Shown here piece by piece: positions 62,891-64,000 of a stretch of 64,000 nucleotides of DNA (within the stretch, counting starts at the first letter, position 1; each line of letters starts with the position of its first letter). The stretch spans positions 25,362,675 to 25,426,674 of the forward strand of contig NC_058046.1 in NCBI RefSeq assembly GCF_020085105.1. The letters run 5' to 3'. Source of the stretch: Siniperca chuatsi (Eukaryota; Chordata; Actinopteri; Centrarchiformes; Sinipercidae). A program made the translations under genes and the position numbers. The notes under the pieces are model-generated. The model saw only the letters and a program-made list of their open reading frames with translations, ran no database searches and was not told the origin of the DNA.

Positions 62891-63734
62891 CTGGGTGCAT
62901 GTTTACGGTCAGCTGCAAGCGATCCAACAGGCTGGCTGGACTAATTCCTTTAAGGGGAAACTAATACTTTATCTGGATTGTGGAGTGTTTGAACTTGACA
63001 GAGCTCGTTTCAATCGTTAATAAATTACACCGAAATTCAGACTGAACGGCAGCAATAAAGGGCTTTCCAACGGCAGATGGCTCAGGTTTCGGGGCCCTGA
63101 TATTGTGTATGATGGCTCGTGGCATGGATTTTGCTCCGATACAATTTCTGTTCGTGCGACTGAAGCATTATTAAACGAATGGTTTGGTTGCGGTATAAAT
63201 GTTGTACTTCCTTTGCTCAAAAAAACCGTTGCCTGTGCACAGACAGTAATCCAGCCAGCAAATCAGCCTGTTAAATCAGCTCAACTCTGTAAAGGCTTTA
63301 TCATTTTAGACATGATCTTTTCCTTTAAATTTAAGGTTATGACAACATACATTCTCAAAGCTAAAATAATTTTTATTCTAGCGCAATGGTACAGAATTTG
63401 TTTTGACTTTCTTGATTTTAAGGGCACTTCTATAAGTTGAAAGTCTATTGTTGAAATAGCCAATTTTGCTTAAATCAAACTGGCTATCTCAACAAATGAT
63501 CAAACAAATAATGTCATCCAGGTTTAAATATAATCGTCTAAGCTTCACACACTGTACTTGCGGTTTTCCCAGGAATAAATAATAATAAGAAAATCCATAA
63601 TACTCAGCATGCTACCTCACCTATTGGAGCTTGGTTTTCATATTTTGTGGCAAATATGCAGCTGGATTATTCCTCTGTAGTCTTTCTAAATGTCCACGCG
63701 AGTGTATTGAATTCATTCATCAGTCTAGTCTAAA
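62891..63734. other. Intergenic stretch
   Basis: No gene or recognisable repeat is seen. The small frames on both strands lack homology. Confidence 0.5.
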
Positions 63735-63800
63735 GACTTTTACTAAGGCAGTTTCTGTGCTATACGCACTTTGGAAGCCTGACTGATAATACAAAGGACA
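63735..63800 (-). mobile_element. LINE reverse transcriptase fragment
   Basis: On the minus strand the sequence reads SGFQSAYSTETALV, the N-terminal RT block seen in the minus-strand LINE at about 15950-16010 ([15 protein letters not shown]). The DNA block GGCAGTTTCTGTGCTAT is shared by both. The flanks are degenerate; the element may extend to the window end. Confidence 0.65.
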
Positions 63801-64000
63801 ACATCAGCAATGTGGTTCACAAACTCCTTTAAAAAAGTGTGAATGGGATTCAGACATAGAGGACTTAATTCTGCTATTATTGTAACAACATCTGATTTTC
63901 TTAATGTGCTAAAACATAAATAGCTGTAGGAGTGGAGTTGTTGTGGAGAGGCTGGATATATAGGTATTATGCTGGATCCACAAGAAACACATAATTGAAT

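Overview
The window looks like teleost nuclear DNA, probably percomorph. It is AT-rich and non-coding over most of its length, full of CA/TC/ATT microsatellites. It carries L2/CR1-type LINE fragments, tRNA-like SINE copies and several short inverted-repeat elements that I recognise as common in fish genomes. There is no bacterial, organellar or viral gene organisation.

Layout. 1-42.6 kb is a gene desert. It contains a decayed plus-strand LINE (7.4-9.3 kb), a minus-strand LINE with a SINE lodged in its microsatellite tail (14.2-17.3 kb), two TTAA-flanked MITE-like elements (25.0-25.4 and 27.6-28.0 kb), a nest of inverted-repeat elements (30.4-31.4 kb) and paired copies of a common percomorph repeat (33.8 and 35.3 kb). 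Its right-hand end (about 36.7-42.6 kb) may be the long 3' UTR of hic2. 42.6-44.4 kb is the main coding exon of hic2 on the minus strand, a BTB/POZ plus five-C2H2-finger transcriptional repressor; a one-base deficit in a C-run splits its reading frame. 44.4 to about 54.9 kb is read as hic2 intron 1, with a CpG-richer promoter/first-exon candidate at 54.2-54.96 kb.

57.3-62.0 kb holds a head-to-head pair of 288-residue class A GPCR paralogues that I cannot assign to a named receptor. Both depart from canonical receptor motifs. In both, the apparent stop codon lies inside a GTAA splice donor at the same place and phase, so the annotated C-termini may not be the real ones. A remnant of a third paralogue lies at 62.83 kb. 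The proximal polyadenylation signal of the plus-strand receptor appears to come from a LINE 3' tail.

Nothing indicates that hic2 and the receptors act in one pathway; they are simply neighbours. The least explained part of the window is the receptor cluster with its shared C-terminal intron.
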